64,000 bases of DNA, from NCBI RefSeq assembly GCF_001610835.1, contig NZ_CP011270.1, positions 992,001-1,056,000 of the forward strand. The letters are read 5' to 3'. Source of the stretch: Planctomyces sp. SH-PL14. GTDB lineage: Bacteria > Planctomycetota > Planctomycetia > Planctomycetales > Planctomycetaceae. Under the pieces are notes generated by a model, which was not told the origin of the DNA, made no database searches, and saw only the letters and a list, made by a program, of their open reading frames with translations. Shown here piece after piece: positions 54,716 to 62,880 of this stretch. Position numbers and translations under genes: made by a program. Within the stretch, counting starts at the first letter, position 1; each line of letters opens with the position of its first letter.

Positions 54716-55075
54716 TCAGACTTTGTTCGTCGTCCGCTGGCCCAGGAAGCGGCCGCCGCTGATGAACATGCCGTTTTCACACGGCTGGCACCACTCGATC
54801 TGAACGTCGTATTCGAATTCGCGGGTCTCGCTCGCCATCCGGACCTTCACCTGGCCGGGCGAGACGCTGCCGCGATGCACGAGGCCGATCCCCGTGCGGC
54901 TGATTTCACGGGTCATGGAGGCGATCGTGTTGCCGCGGCTGGTCTGGATTTCGGCGGGGACCGAGAGTTCGAGACGCTCGGCTTCCCGTCCATGCTGGAC
55001 GGGGGACTTCCCGATCGACTCCAGGATGGCACGCAAATCTTCCAGGGTCGGACGGCTCCACGGATCACGCGACAT
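54716..55075 (-). CDS. PilZ domain protein
   Basis: A 119-residue PilZ protein, the small beta-barrel family that binds cyclic-di-GMP. The R-x-x-x-R motif is present (R30, R34 in HGREAERLELSVPAEI). The second motif [D/N]-x-S-x-x-G is slightly degenerate: Glu replaces the acidic Asp in REISRTGIG (E57, S59, G62), so c-di-GMP binding is likely but not assured. An N-terminal helix (LEDLRAILESIGK) precedes the barrel. Single-domain PilZ proteins usually act as adaptors in surface-attachment or motility control. Start at 55075. It is convergent with the gene at 54125. Confidence 0.85.
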   Translation of the reverse strand: MSRDPWSRPTLEDLRAILESIGKSPVQHGREAERLELSVPAEIQTSRGNTIASMTREISRTGIGLVHRGSVSPGQVKVRMASETREFEYDVQIEWCQPCENGMFISGGRFLGQRTTNKV

Positions 55076-55249
55076 ATTCGGCTCCAGACGGCGGCGGATG
55101 ATGCCGCAAACGTAGGTGCGCCGGACGATGCCGCATTACAACGCGTCACATTTTTGGACGAGGAGGCGTCGTCTCTCCTCATCGCCGCGCTCGCTTCCGC
55201 GCAACCGCTACAACCGGCACAACGGCCGCGGGGAACGACGGGGCGTCGT

Positions 55250-56200
55250 TTACATCCGTACATGCCCTTCGGCGACCGCCATCTCCCCGGCGTGGTAGCT
55301 CGACCGGACGAAGGGGCCGCTGGCGACCATGGTGAAGCCGAGCTTGCGGCACTGCTCGCCGATCAAGTCGAACTCCTCCGGCGGAACGTAGCGTTCCACG
55401 GGGAGGTTGTTCGGGGTCGGCTGGAGGTACTGGCCCAGGGTCAGCATGTCGCAGCCGACGCCGCGGAGGTCGGCGGCGACTTCCAGGACTTCGTCCATCG
55501 TCTCGCCGAGGCCGAGCATCAGGCCACTCTTGGTCGCCATGTCGGGCGCCTCGTCCTTGACCTGCTTCAAGAGGTCGAGCGTCCGCTGGTACTCCGCGTT
55601 GCGGCGGACCCGGTTGTAGAGGCGAGGGACCGTTTCCGTGTTGTGGTTAAACACGTCCGGCCGGGCTTCCACGACCCGCGAGATGGCGGCCCGGTTCCCG
55701 AGGAAGTCCGACGTCAGGACTTCGACCTGGGCCCCCGTCTTCTCACGCACCGCGAGGACGCACTTGTAGAAGTGGTCCGCCCCGCCGTCCGGCAGGTCGT
55801 CGCGGGTGACGCAGGTGATGACGACGTACTTGAGTCCCAGCCGCAGGGCCGCTTCGGCAACCCGCTCGGGCTCATCGTGTTCGACCTGCTCGGTCTTGCC
55901 GCGGGGGACGGAGCAGAAGCCGCACGGGCGGGTGCAGACGTTCCCCAGGATCATGAACGTGGCCGTTTTCTGCGACCAGCACTCGTTGCGGTTGGGGCAC
56001 TTGGCGCTTTCGCAGACGGTCTCGAGCCGCAGGTCGTCGATGACGCTGCTCGTGAACGTCATTTCCGCCGACGGCAGGGGACGCTTGAGCCACGGCGGGA
56101 GGCGGCGGCGCTTCTCCGTCGGCATCGATTCCGTGGGATCGAGGACCGGGAGGAGCGGGCTGGCGGCGGAGGAATTCGAGAGGATCGGCAGCTCAAACAT
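55250..56200 (-). CDS. lipA: Lipoyl synthase
   Basis: A 316-residue radical-SAM enzyme that inserts two sulfur atoms into the octanoyl group on lipoyl-domain proteins, making protein-bound lipoate. The auxiliary cluster motif is CESAKCPNRNECW and the radical-SAM motif is CTRPCGFCSVPRG. PDVFNHNTETVPRLYNRVR, LMLGLGETMDEVLEVAADLR and the C-terminal RSSYHAGE (Ser ligand of the auxiliary cluster) are all intact. It overlaps the end of lipB by 8 bp, a sign of translational coupling: LipB would load octanoate and LipA would thiolate it. Start at 56200 (MFELPIL). It appears fully functional. Confidence 0.96.
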   Translation of the reverse strand: MFELPILSNSSAASPLLPVLDPTESMPTEKRRRLPPWLKRPLPSAEMTFTSSVIDDLRLETVCESAKCPNRNECWSQKTATFMILGNVCTRPCGFCSVPRGKTEQVEHDEPERVAEAALRLGLKYVVITCVTRDDLPDGGADHFYKCVLAVREKTGAQVEVLTSDFLGNRAAISRVVEARPDVFNHNTETVPRLYNRVRRNAEYQRTLDLLKQVKDEAPDMATKSGLMLGLGETMDEVLEVAADLRGVGCDMLTLGQYLQPTPNNLPVERYVPPEEFDLIGEQCRKLGFTMVASGPFVRSSYHAGEMAVAEGHVRM

Positions 56201-56921
56201 GCAGGCAGACTTTTCTGGACGTCCGCCGCAGGAGCGGGTGTCCGGTGTAGATGTGAGATTCGGTGTAGCCGAACAGGTTCTGGACGTGCCGCAGGAGGGC
56301 TTCCCGGACGCGGTTCATTGGAATCCGCTGGAGAAGCTGGGCCTGCATGGAGGTCGAGGGATCGTCCGCGGGACTGGACCGGCAGACGGACAGGAACGAG
56401 GGATCGGTGGCGACGTTCAGGAACAGGCCGTGGAACGTGACGCCGTTCTTGTAGGCGATTCCGGTCACGGCAAGTTGCCCGGCCCGTCCCCAGACGCCGG
56501 GGGTCGAGGCCAGTTGCCGGGCCGGGACGTGGACGTCGCGGCAGGCGGCGATGCAGGCCTCTTCCAGGTTGTTGCGGAAGGTCGAGAGGGTGATCCCCAG
56601 CCGGTCGACGGGGAGGAGGCAGTAGAGGGCGAGTTGGCCGGGGGCGTGGCAGCAGGCGCCGCCGCCGCGTCCGAGCCAGCGGGTGTCGATGCCGTCGCGG
56701 GCGAGTTCGGCGGGCTCGCGGAGGAGGTCGGCGGAGCTCGCGTCGGCCCCGAGGGTAACGATCGGCGGGTGTTCGCAGATCAGGAGGGCGCCGGTGTGGT
56801 CGGTTCGGCCGGAGAGGTCGAAGACGAGTCGTTCCTGAAGCGCAAGGGCGGCGTCGAAATCCACGAGTCCGAGCAGGTGGATTTCCAGTGAGCCGTCGGG
56901 CGCTTGTTTTCCTTCCGTCAT
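56193..56921 (-). CDS. lipB: LipB-family octanoyltransferase, active site atypical
   Basis: A 242-residue LipB-like protein; the family moves octanoate from ACP to lipoyl domains. Recognisable features are GALLICEHPPIVTLGADASS, RGGGACCHAPGQLALYCLLP and TFHGLFLNVATDPSFLSVCR. However, the residues that are catalytic in E. coli and M. tuberculosis LipB are not found: the active-site Lys (GxKIA) aligns with Gln149 (GQLAVTG), and the active-site Cys (I-x-P-C-G) aligns with Ser182, although Cys180 lies two residues before. Either alignment shifts, or the enzyme uses another nucleophile. The start at 56921 gives the family N-terminus. It lies immediately upstream of and overlaps lipA, which supports the pathway assignment. 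Confidence 0.82.
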   Translation of the reverse strand: MTEGKQAPDGSLEIHLLGLVDFDAALALQERLVFDLSGRTDHTGALLICEHPPIVTLGADASSADLLREPAELARDGIDTRWLGRGGGACCHAPGQLALYCLLPVDRLGITLSTFRNNLEEACIAACRDVHVPARQLASTPGVWGRAGQLAVTGIAYKNGVTFHGLFLNVATDPSFLSVCRSSPADDPSTSMQAQLLQRIPMNRVREALLRHVQNLFGYTESHIYTGHPLLRRTSRKVCLHV

Positions 56922-57025
56922 TGCCGTTCCGCAGGAGCCTCGCTCGCCGGTGTCGGGATCCGATCCGAAACGCCGGAGCGACCTGTCGATTCTATGGATC
57001 GAGGGGAGAAGGAACAATCGGGCGT

Positions 57026-57345
57026 CAACCGCGTCCTTGCCGGCACGGTTCCCATAGCTCAAACCCAACGTGCGACGGCAGCCGGGGTCAAGGGGGCACC
57101 CCCTTGCCGCCGGAGGCACTCCTGTGAGGAACCGTGGTACACAACGGAAGTCCCCTTTGTGGTACCAGCGTTGAGGACTCCACGCTCGCTTTGCAATCCC
57201 CGCGGGTTGATGTGGGGGCATACGACACGTCGTCCGCGCTTGGACACGCTCTCCTTCAGACATCTCTCGACGAGAGGGCCTCCGGCGGGCAAGAGGGGCG
57301 TGGCCCCCCTTGCATCCCCCCACCAGGGTCCCCCTGGACCCGGTC
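57026..57345 (+). repeat. Dispersed intergenic element, copy J (~320 bp)
   Basis: Full-length reference-orientation copy in the 559-bp gap between divergent lipB and the SPFH gene. It has CAAGGGG..CCCCTTG with a shortened loop, CGTCC-GCGCTT-GGACA, and a remodelled right end (AGAGGGGC-GTG-GCCCCCCTT and CCAGGG-TCC-CCCTGG) whose stems remain paired. The 104 bp before it and the 135 bp after it hold no gene; they must contain the promoters. Confidence 0.92.
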
Positions 57346-57480
57346 AGGAAGGCGGTCGCATCGTCCGCCCCTCTACCTTTCACCTTCAGCCTCCAGCCTC
57401 TCCCCACACAGATTGGTGCGAACCCACCCCGACAGATAGAATCCCCCCCACCTCCACTCTCGTGCCCTCTCAGGTGCCCC

Positions 57481-58575
57481 ATGGGTCTGCTCGACAAACT
57501 TCGCGGCGAACTGATCGACATCATCGAATGGGTCGATGACTCCCGGCACACGCTCGCCTGGCGGTTCCCCCGATACCAGAACGAGATCAAGAACGGAGCC
57601 CAGCTCATCGTCCGCCCCGGACAGATGGCCGTCTTCGTCCACCGCGGAGAAATCGCCGACACCTTCGAGCCCGGCCACTTCGAACTCAAGACTGACAACC
57701 TCCCGATCCTCGGCACCCTCCAGGGCTGGAAATACGGCTTCAACAGCCCCTTCCGGGCCGAGGTGTATTTCGTCACCACGCGGCAGATCACCGACCTCAA
57801 GTGGGGAACGCCGAATCCGATCATGCTGCGGGACGCGGACTTCGGTCCGATCCGCCTGCGAGCCTTCGGGACCTACACGCTCAAGGCCCAGGACCCCAAG
57901 ATCCTCCTCAAGGAACTGATCGGCACCGACAGCTCCTTCCAGGTCGATGAGATCAACGAGCTGATGCGGTCGATCATCAGCTCCGCCTTCGCCGACCTCG
58001 TCGCCAAGTCGAAGATCAGCGCCCTCGACCTCTCGGCCAACTATCGCGAACTCGGTGAACAGCTCCGGAAAGCGGCGCTGGAACGGGTGGACGACGAGTA
58101 CGGACTCGACATCCCGCTGCTCAACATTGTGAACGTCTCCTTCCCCGAGGAAGTCGAGAGGGCCCTCGATACTCGAACCAGCATGGGGGTCGTTGGCGAC
58201 GTCGCGAAGTACCAGCAGTTCCAGATGGGGAAGGCGATCCTCGAAGCGGCCCAGAACCCGGCCGGCGGCGGAGCGGCCGAAGGGTTGGGACTCGGCGTCG
58301 GCATGGCGATGGCCAACCGCATGGGACAGGCGAGCGGCGGGGCTCCGATGGCTCCTCCTCCCCCGCCGCAGACCGTGTGGCACGTGGCGGTCAACGGCCA
58401 GAGCCAGGGACCGTACGGGACCGAGCAGCTGATCCAGGCGGTCCAGGCAGGACAGGTCTCGCCGCAAACGCTCGTCTGGTCGCCGACCCTCAGCGGCTGG
58501 ACCGCCGCGAGCCAGGTTCCGCAGCTCTCAGGCTACTTTGCCCCCTCCCCTCCTCCTCTTCCTCCGAGCCCGTAG
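57481..58575 (+). CDS. SPFH/virion-core-like protein with C-terminal GYF_2 domain
   Basis: A 364-residue protein of the SPFH (band 7)/YdjI-like group. The SPFH domain covers about residues 35-250 (QLIVRPGQMAVFVHRGEIAD, LRAFGTYTLKAQDPKILLKE, YGLDIPLLNIVNVSFPEEVE). A Gly/Ala/Met-rich linker and a proline stretch follow. The C-terminal GYF_2 domain (about 300-352) has WHVAVNGQSQGPYGTEQLIQ and LVWSPTLSGWTAASQVPQL. The N-terminal amphipathic part could bind membrane; GYF_2 domains bind proline-rich peptides or act in membrane-organising proteins of bacteria. A function in membrane stress is inferred from relatives. The ATG at 57481 starts the family N-terminus MGLLDKLRGELID. Confidence 0.87.
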   Translation: MGLLDKLRGELIDIIEWVDDSRHTLAWRFPRYQNEIKNGAQLIVRPGQMAVFVHRGEIADTFEPGHFELKTDNLPILGTLQGWKYGFNSPFRAEVYFVTTRQITDLKWGTPNPIMLRDADFGPIRLRAFGTYTLKAQDPKILLKELIGTDSSFQVDEINELMRSIISSAFADLVAKSKISALDLSANYRELGEQLRKAALERVDDEYGLDIPLLNIVNVSFPEEVERALDTRTSMGVVGDVAKYQQFQMGKAILEAAQNPAGGGAAEGLGLGVGMAMANRMGQASGGAPMAPPPPPQTVWHVAVNGQSQGPYGTEQLIQAVQAGQVSPQTLVWSPTLSGWTAASQVPQLSGYFAPSPPPLPPSP

Positions 58576-58611
58576 TCCCCGGCTCGCCGCACCTCACGCG
58601 TTGATCGCACC

Positions 58612-58959
58612 ATGAAGTGTCTGTTCGTCAGCAGCGACCTCTTTTCCTCGTCCCAGTTCGCATCGGCGATCCGCCAGGCGGGAGTCGACGTCCAGACCGC
58701 CTTTGCTCCGCCCGCGTCGCTCGAAGCGGACTGTGGGGCGGCGGTTTTCGACCTGGAGACTGCGGGAGCGATCGAGGCGATTGCGGCCCTCGCCGGCTCC
58801 GGCCGCCCGCTGATCGCCTTCGGACCGCATGTGAAGGTCGGCCTGCTCGACGCCGCTCAGCAGGCGGGAGCCAAAGCGGTCCTGACGCGGGGGCAGGCGA
58901 TGCGGGACCTGGGACCACTCGTGAAGCGGGAGCTCGAGTCCGCGGCGCCTCGCTCCTGA
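58612..58959 (+). CDS. Small pseudo-receiver-like protein
   Basis: A 115-residue protein with the alternating beta/alpha pattern of a response-regulator receiver (KCLFVSSDLFSSSQFASAIR, GAAVFDLETAGAIEAI, PLIAFGPHVKVGLLDAAQQA, AKAVLTRGQAMRDLGPLVKR). An Asp (AVFDLE) sits where the phospho-acceptor would be. The N-terminal acidic pair is reduced to one Asp and the conserved Lys of strand 5 is Arg (VLTRGQ), so normal phosphorelay activity is doubtful. It lies 36 bp after the SPFH gene in the same direction and may be co-transcribed. No output domain. Confidence 0.7.
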   Translation: MKCLFVSSDLFSSSQFASAIRQAGVDVQTAFAPPASLEADCGAAVFDLETAGAIEAIAALAGSGRPLIAFGPHVKVGLLDAAQQAGAKAVLTRGQAMRDLGPLVKRELESAAPRS

Positions 58960-58999
58960 GCGGGTGCGAGGATCTTCGTCGCGGCCAAGCATCCGGGGG

Positions 59000-59914
59000 T
59001 TACGACTCGATGTTGCCCGCCGCGTGCGGGTGGGCGTGCTCGTAGGTCTCGCGCATCCGCCGCGTGCTGACGTGGGTGTAGATCTGGGTCGTCGTCAGGC
59101 TCTTGTGCCCCAGGAGCTCCTGCACGCTGCGGAGGTCCGCGCCGCCGTCGAGCATGTGCGTCGCGAACGTATGCCGAAGCGTGTGGGGCGACGTGATCTG
59201 GTCGAGCCCCGTCTGCTGAAGGTACAGCTCCAGCATCCGCCCGACGCTGCGGGTCGTGAGCCGCGTACCGAACTTGTTGAGGAACATCGCGTCGGCGTCC
59301 TTGGCCTTCGCCTTGGGGGACGGGACGCGGACTTCGACCCAGCGGGAGAGCGCCTTGGCGGCGTACTTGCCGATGGGGGCGATCCGCTCCTTCTTCCCCT
59401 TACCGAAGACTCGCAGGATGTTCGCGCTGCGGTCCCAGCTCCGGACGTCGAGGCCGACAAGTTCGGCGACGCGGAGGCCGGCCGAGTAGAGAGTCTCCAG
59501 CATCGCCCGGTCCCGCATCCCGGCGATCGAGTTCGCCGGGGGGGCCTCCAGGAGCTGGACGATCTGCTCGTTCGTCAGGAAGTGCGGCAGTTTGCGGCCG
59601 ACGCGGGGGGTCCGGAGCGCCTTGGCCGGATTGGTGGCGGTCATCCCCTCGCGGGTCGTGAACCGGAAGAAGCTCCGCAGGCAGGCCAGGCGGCGGGCGA
59701 TCGTCGTCCGGGCGTACTGGCACTCGTGAAGGTACTGCACGTACCCGCGGAGGACCGGGATATCGATCTCCGTCGCCGGGGGGACCGCGCCGACGCGGTC
59801 CGTCAGATAGTCGAGAAAACTCTGGAAGTCCTCGTGGTAGGACTTCGTCGTCATCTCGGACGAGTTGCGTTCGTTCTTCAGATAACGAAGGAACGCGTTG
59901 ATTTCACTCTGCAC
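59000..59914 (-). CDS. xerC: XerC/XerD-type tyrosine recombinase
   Basis: A 304-residue tyrosine recombinase of the size and layout of XerC/XerD, which resolve chromosome dimers at dif with FtsK. The N-terminal SAM-like domain has the usual [20 protein letters not shown] and [18 protein letters not shown]. The catalytic set is complete: Arg in [13 protein letters not shown], Lys in [13 protein letters not shown]-x-x-R in [14 protein letters not shown], His in ELLGHKSL and the Tyr nucleophile in [10 protein letters not shown]. Nothing suggests a phage or integron. The start at 59914 gives [12 protein letters not shown]. The XerC versus XerD assignment cannot be decided without the second gene. 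Confidence 0.9.
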   Translation of the reverse strand: MQSEINAFLRYLKNERNSSEMTTKSYHEDFQSFLDYLTDRVGAVPPATEIDIPVLRGYVQYLHECQYARTTIARRLACLRSFFRFTTREGMTATNPAKALRTPRVGRKLPHFLTNEQIVQLLEAPPANSIAGMRDRAMLETLYSAGLRVAELVGLDVRSWDRSANILRVFGKGKKERIAPIGKYAAKALSRWVEVRVPSPKAKAKDADAMFLNKFGTRLTTRSVGRMLELYLQQTGLDQITSPHTLRHTFATHMLDGGADLRSVQELLGHKSLTTTQIYTHVSTRRMRETYEHAHPHAAGNIES

Positions 59915-59994
59915 GGGCCGTCTCCCTGGCGTGATGCCGTCCGTCGATCGGACCGGGCATCGGGAATCCCGTCGAAGGGGCCAGCCAGATCGGA

Positions 59995-60219
59995 TCAGGC
60001 GGACCGCCGGACGTCGGGAGTCGTACGCTCCTGCGATTCCTTCAGCCGACGAACCTTCTGGCTGAGGACGGCCGCATCATACCAGCTGAAGCTCATTTCC
60101 GGATCGGCGGCGTAACGTCCAAGGGTCTGAAGCAGTTGCGGCGTGCTCTGTTCGTCGTACAGGAAGATGAAGCGCTCTCCGTCCTTCATGAGGGCCAGCA
60201 CGTTGATGCTTCGTTCCAT
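59995..60219 (-). CDS. Small conserved-looking protein of unknown function
   Basis: A 74-residue protein ([20 protein letters not shown]...). It has a strand-turn-strand start, a helix ([20 protein letters not shown]), a [17 protein letters not shown] helix and a basic tail. No family recognised. The frame is clean, the opposite frame shows no alternative gene, and a plausible start with GGAGAGAC upstream supports it as real. It is 80 bp upstream of xerC in the same direction. The 236 bp upstream (60220-60455) show no gene. Confidence 0.6.
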   Translation of the reverse strand: MERSINVLALMKDGERFIFLYDEQSTPQLLQTLGRYAADPEMSFSWYDAAVLSQKVRRLKESQERTTPDVRRSA

Positions 60220-60455
60220 AGTCTCTCCGCCCTCGCTACGCCGCTTCCGCTCGCCGCACTGCCGGGTCCGGCCGTCTTGACCGAAGCGCCGGCATCCCTA
60301 CTGGTATCGTCCGAATCGGCCGGCAAGATTCCCCCCGTCGGCGACTTCACCCGTTCGCCAGGACGCGGCCTCGTCAAAGAAGTTGCCGTCGGCAAAGTTT
60401 CCCCCGCTTCTCCAGATCGACATTCGGCGGGCGGAATTCGCAAAGGCCCGCGCGG

Positions 60456-61727
60456 TCAGCGGCTTGCTGTTCCTAACCAGAAGCGTTTGAGAGCGTTTTC
60501 GAGGGCTTCCCTGTCCGGAAACTCGACCCGCGCTCGCTTTCCAGTCCATCGGTCCGGCGTCGATTCCACGAGCACGCGGACCGGAGTGCCGGCCGGAAGG
60601 CGGCCCGCCAGCCACCGGGCGAGGGCGAGGCGGTAGCGGCCCTGGGGATAGACCGGACAGCGACGGGTGCGAAAGCTCCAGTCATCCCACCGGATGTCGC
60701 ACCAGTCCGAGAGAGGGGCGGGCGGGGATGCCGTCAGCCCGGCGGGGAGATGGTCCCGGTCCTGATCGCGAATCGAAACCCGCACGATCTCGGGCCGATC
60801 CGAGTAGACCGACCAGGCGGGCCAGTGATCGTAGAGACCGAGCGGCTCCAGCGCCGGCGCCACGATGGCGGTGAACAGCAGACCCCGGCCAACGACGGTC
60901 GCGATGCTCACCCCTCGGTCCTGGTCCGCGGCCCGATCATCCAGCCGAGAACCGAAGAGAATCGGATTCTGGCAGAGAAAGAACAGGTTCCAGAGCAGGA
61001 CGCCCGCATGGTGGTTGTGCCCGAGTGGACCGAGGGCGATGAGGAGGGCGGTGTGCAGGGCGGTCGCGAGCCACACGCCGTAGCGGCGCGTGGAAGGGAC
61101 CGAGAGAGCGGCGGCGGTCACGAGTTCGCCGATCGGCAGGAGCCACGCCAGTCGCTGGAGCTTGGCCGCTGGAATCATCGCCGGCTCGAGCCCCAGGCCC
61201 TGCAGGAGCCCCCCCAGCAGCCACGGACCGCGTTCTTGAAGGAATGAGACGTCGAGTTTGGATGCCGCCGACCAGACGTAAAGACTGATGACGAGCCACC
61301 GGATCGCGGGCTGCGATTGCCGGGGGCCGAGGCTCGCGATGGCCGCCGCTTCCAGCCAGAAGAGCCAGGCCCACGGTTGGAAGCGGTGTTGGTCGAGGAG
61401 GCACAAGCCTCCCAGGGCGATGAGGTATCCGCCCCAGGCAAAACGCCCGCAGCGGGAGCCGCCCAGCACCAGCACCGCCGCGGACGCACACAGACCAACG
61501 GCCAGCACGCGATCGACGCTTCGCGGAACGCTCTGCAGAACGTCGAAGAACAGGATGCACGGGTAATCGCCGGAAGCCCACCACATCGGCCAGGTGGAGA
61601 CGATGAGCGCCAGCGTAAACAGACCGATCAGCCGCGAAGACCAGCGGGACCACACTCCACCGGCCGGTTGGGCGGCGGCCTTCACTCCGATGTTGGCCGG
61701 CGGAGGCGCGTCCGACGGCGCGTTCAC
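60456..61727 (-). CDS. Multi-pass membrane protein of unknown function
   Basis: A 423-residue protein with about eight hydrophobic segments between residues 30 and 310 (for example LIGLFTLALIVSTWPMWWAS, VLAVGLCASAAVLVLGG, FAWGGYLIALGGLCLL, WLATALHTALLIALGP, AGVLLWNLFFLCQN and GLLFTAIVAPALEPLGL). A soluble C-terminal domain follows (about 320-423; SDWCDIRWDDWSFRTRRC, YRLALARWLAGRLPAG). A conserved His-rich loop GPLGHNHHAG and SAASKLDVSF stand out. No family recognised with confidence; it resembles the HTTM/vitamin-K-carboxylase-like layout only loosely. It overlaps ubiX by 4 bp (ATGA), so the two are translationally coupled. Confidence 0.7.
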   Translation of the reverse strand: MNAPSDAPPPANIGVKAAAQPAGGVWSRWSSRLIGLFTLALIVSTWPMWWASGDYPCILFFDVLQSVPRSVDRVLAVGLCASAAVLVLGGSRCGRFAWGGYLIALGGLCLLDQHRFQPWAWLFWLEAAAIASLGPRQSQPAIRWLVISLYVWSAASKLDVSFLQERGPWLLGGLLQGLGLEPAMIPAAKLQRLAWLLPIGELVTAAALSVPSTRRYGVWLATALHTALLIALGPLGHNHHAGVLLWNLFFLCQNPILFGSRLDDRAADQDRGVSIATVVGRGLLFTAIVAPALEPLGLYDHWPAWSVYSDRPEIVRVSIRDQDRDHLPAGLTASPPAPLSDWCDIRWDDWSFRTRRCPVYPQGRYRLALARWLAGRLPAGTPVRVLVESTPDRWTGKRARVEFPDREALENALKRFWLGTASR

Positions 61728-62401
61728 GGCTGGCCCCAGCGCTTGACGAGGTCAACCGGAACGCCGAGCTGGTCACAGATCCGGCTCACAACGAAATCGA
61801 TCAGGTCATGGATCGTCAGCGGCTGGTGATAGAACGCCGGCATCGCGGGGAGCACGACCGCGCCGGCGTCGACAAGACGCTTCATGTTTTCGAGCTGGAT
61901 GCTCCCGAGCGGCGTCTCGCGGGGGACGACGATCAGCTTCCGTCGCTCCTTGAGATGGACATCCGCCGCCCGGTGAATCAGGTTCTGCGACATCCCGTTG
62001 GCGAGGCACGCGAGGGTCCCCATCGAACAGGGGCAGACGACCATGCCGGCCGTGGGGAACGACCCGCTGGCGATGCCGGCGTTGTAGTCCTGGTAGCGGT
62101 GGTACGTCAGCCGGCCCGGCTGCACGTCGGAATCGCTGAAGATGGAGCTTGCCTGCGGGCCGCTTCGCGACCGGAGGAGCTGCAGCTGGGGATCGACCTG
62201 GGCGTGCGGATCGGGAAGAAGCTGCTCCGGCACAAAATGATCGAGATCGACCTTCAGGCCGAGCTCGTGAGCCAGCACCTGCGTCGCCGCGGGACTGATG
62301 ACGAGGTGCACGTTCCGCCCCGCCGCCAACAAGACTTCGAGCAGGCGGACTCCGTAGACGGCTCCGCTGGCGCCGGTCATGGCCAGGACGACATTATTCA
62401 T
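61724..62401 (-). CDS. ubiX: Flavin prenyltransferase UbiX
   Basis: A 225-residue flavoprotein that joins dimethylallyl phosphate to FMN, making the prenyl-FMN cofactor of UbiD-type decarboxylases. The start NNVVLAMTGASGAVYGVRLL is the UbiX Rossmann motif. GMVVCPCSMGTLACLANGMS, VVPRETPLGSIQLENMKRLV and LPAMPAFYHQP are also diagnostic. It is about 35 residues longer than E. coli UbiX, owing to a polar insert at about residues 60-100. It overlaps the following membrane-protein gene by 4 bp and the preceding one by 8 bp, and ribBA lies upstream; no UbiD is in the window. Confidence 0.93.
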   Translation of the reverse strand: MNNVVLAMTGASGAVYGVRLLEVLLAAGRNVHLVISPAATQVLAHELGLKVDLDHFVPEQLLPDPHAQVDPQLQLLRSRSGPQASSIFSDSDVQPGRLTYHRYQDYNAGIASGSFPTAGMVVCPCSMGTLACLANGMSQNLIHRAADVHLKERRKLIVVPRETPLGSIQLENMKRLVDAGAVVLPAMPAFYHQPLTIHDLIDFVVSRICDQLGVPVDLVKRWGQP

Positions 62402-62777
62402 GGGAGGAGGAATCGGCCGAGGTGAGGCGGAGCAGGGAGGTCAGTTGCAGCAGGGAGACGAAGGCCAGGAGGCCGAGGACTCCCTCGATCAGCGCCAGCG
62501 GAAACAGCACGGGGTAGAACGCGAACCGTATCGCCATGGCCCCGAGAAACAGCAGGACGACCACGATGCCGAACCGGACGTTGAGCCGCCGATGAAGCGC
62601 CCGGGCAGAGAGCGCGGAAAACGTCCCGAGGACCGCGTATCCGGCGCCGGCCATTGCGACGCGAGGCGACTGGAACAGCCCGATCACGACCGCCGGAATT
62701 CCCACAAAGATCGCCCCGACGCCGAGCACCAAGAGCCCGTTGACGGCGGTCGATACCTCTCGGGACGGCGCGGTCAT
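62394..62777 (-). CDS. Small membrane protein of unknown function
   Basis: A 127-residue protein with four predicted hydrophobic helices (LLVLGVGAIFVGIPAVVIGL, VAMAGAGYAVLGTFSALSA, FGIVVVLLFLGAMAIRFAFY, LALIEGVLGLLAFVSLLQL). It is not recognised. The ATG at 62777 is preferred over a start about 150 bp further upstream, which would add a basic low-complexity tail and overlap the ribBA end. The stop overlaps the ubiX start by 8 bp, a coupling arrangement within the ribBA-ubiX cluster. Confidence 0.72.
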   Translation of the reverse strand: MTAPSREVSTAVNGLLVLGVGAIFVGIPAVVIGLFQSPRVAMAGAGYAVLGTFSALSARALHRRLNVRFGIVVVLLFLGAMAIRFAFYPVLFPLALIEGVLGLLAFVSLLQLTSLLRLTSADSSSHE

Positions 62778-62880
62778 GGCGGGGAACTCAATGACGATCT
62801 CGGGCGGGCGGCGGGCGTCAGCCCGCTGATCCTGGCGGCGGTAGGAATGTCTCGGCGCCGTGCGACAACGAACAGGTCCT

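Noticed and set aside
54656-56440. A 594-codon plus-strand frame opposite the PilZ gene and lipA
   Set aside because: It runs antisense to intact radical-SAM motifs and shows the composition typical of shadow frames.
7846-57345. A CRISPR array or attachment-site series as explanation for the repeated blocks
   Set aside because: The repeats are about 330 bp, kilobases apart, in both orientations, with no short regular spacers and no cas genes.
60220-60455. A possible extra small gene between the 74-residue protein and the membrane protein
   Set aside because: Frames exist on both strands, but none has a ribosome site, a family motif or consistent composition; several GC-rich words recur, so I treat it as non-coding.
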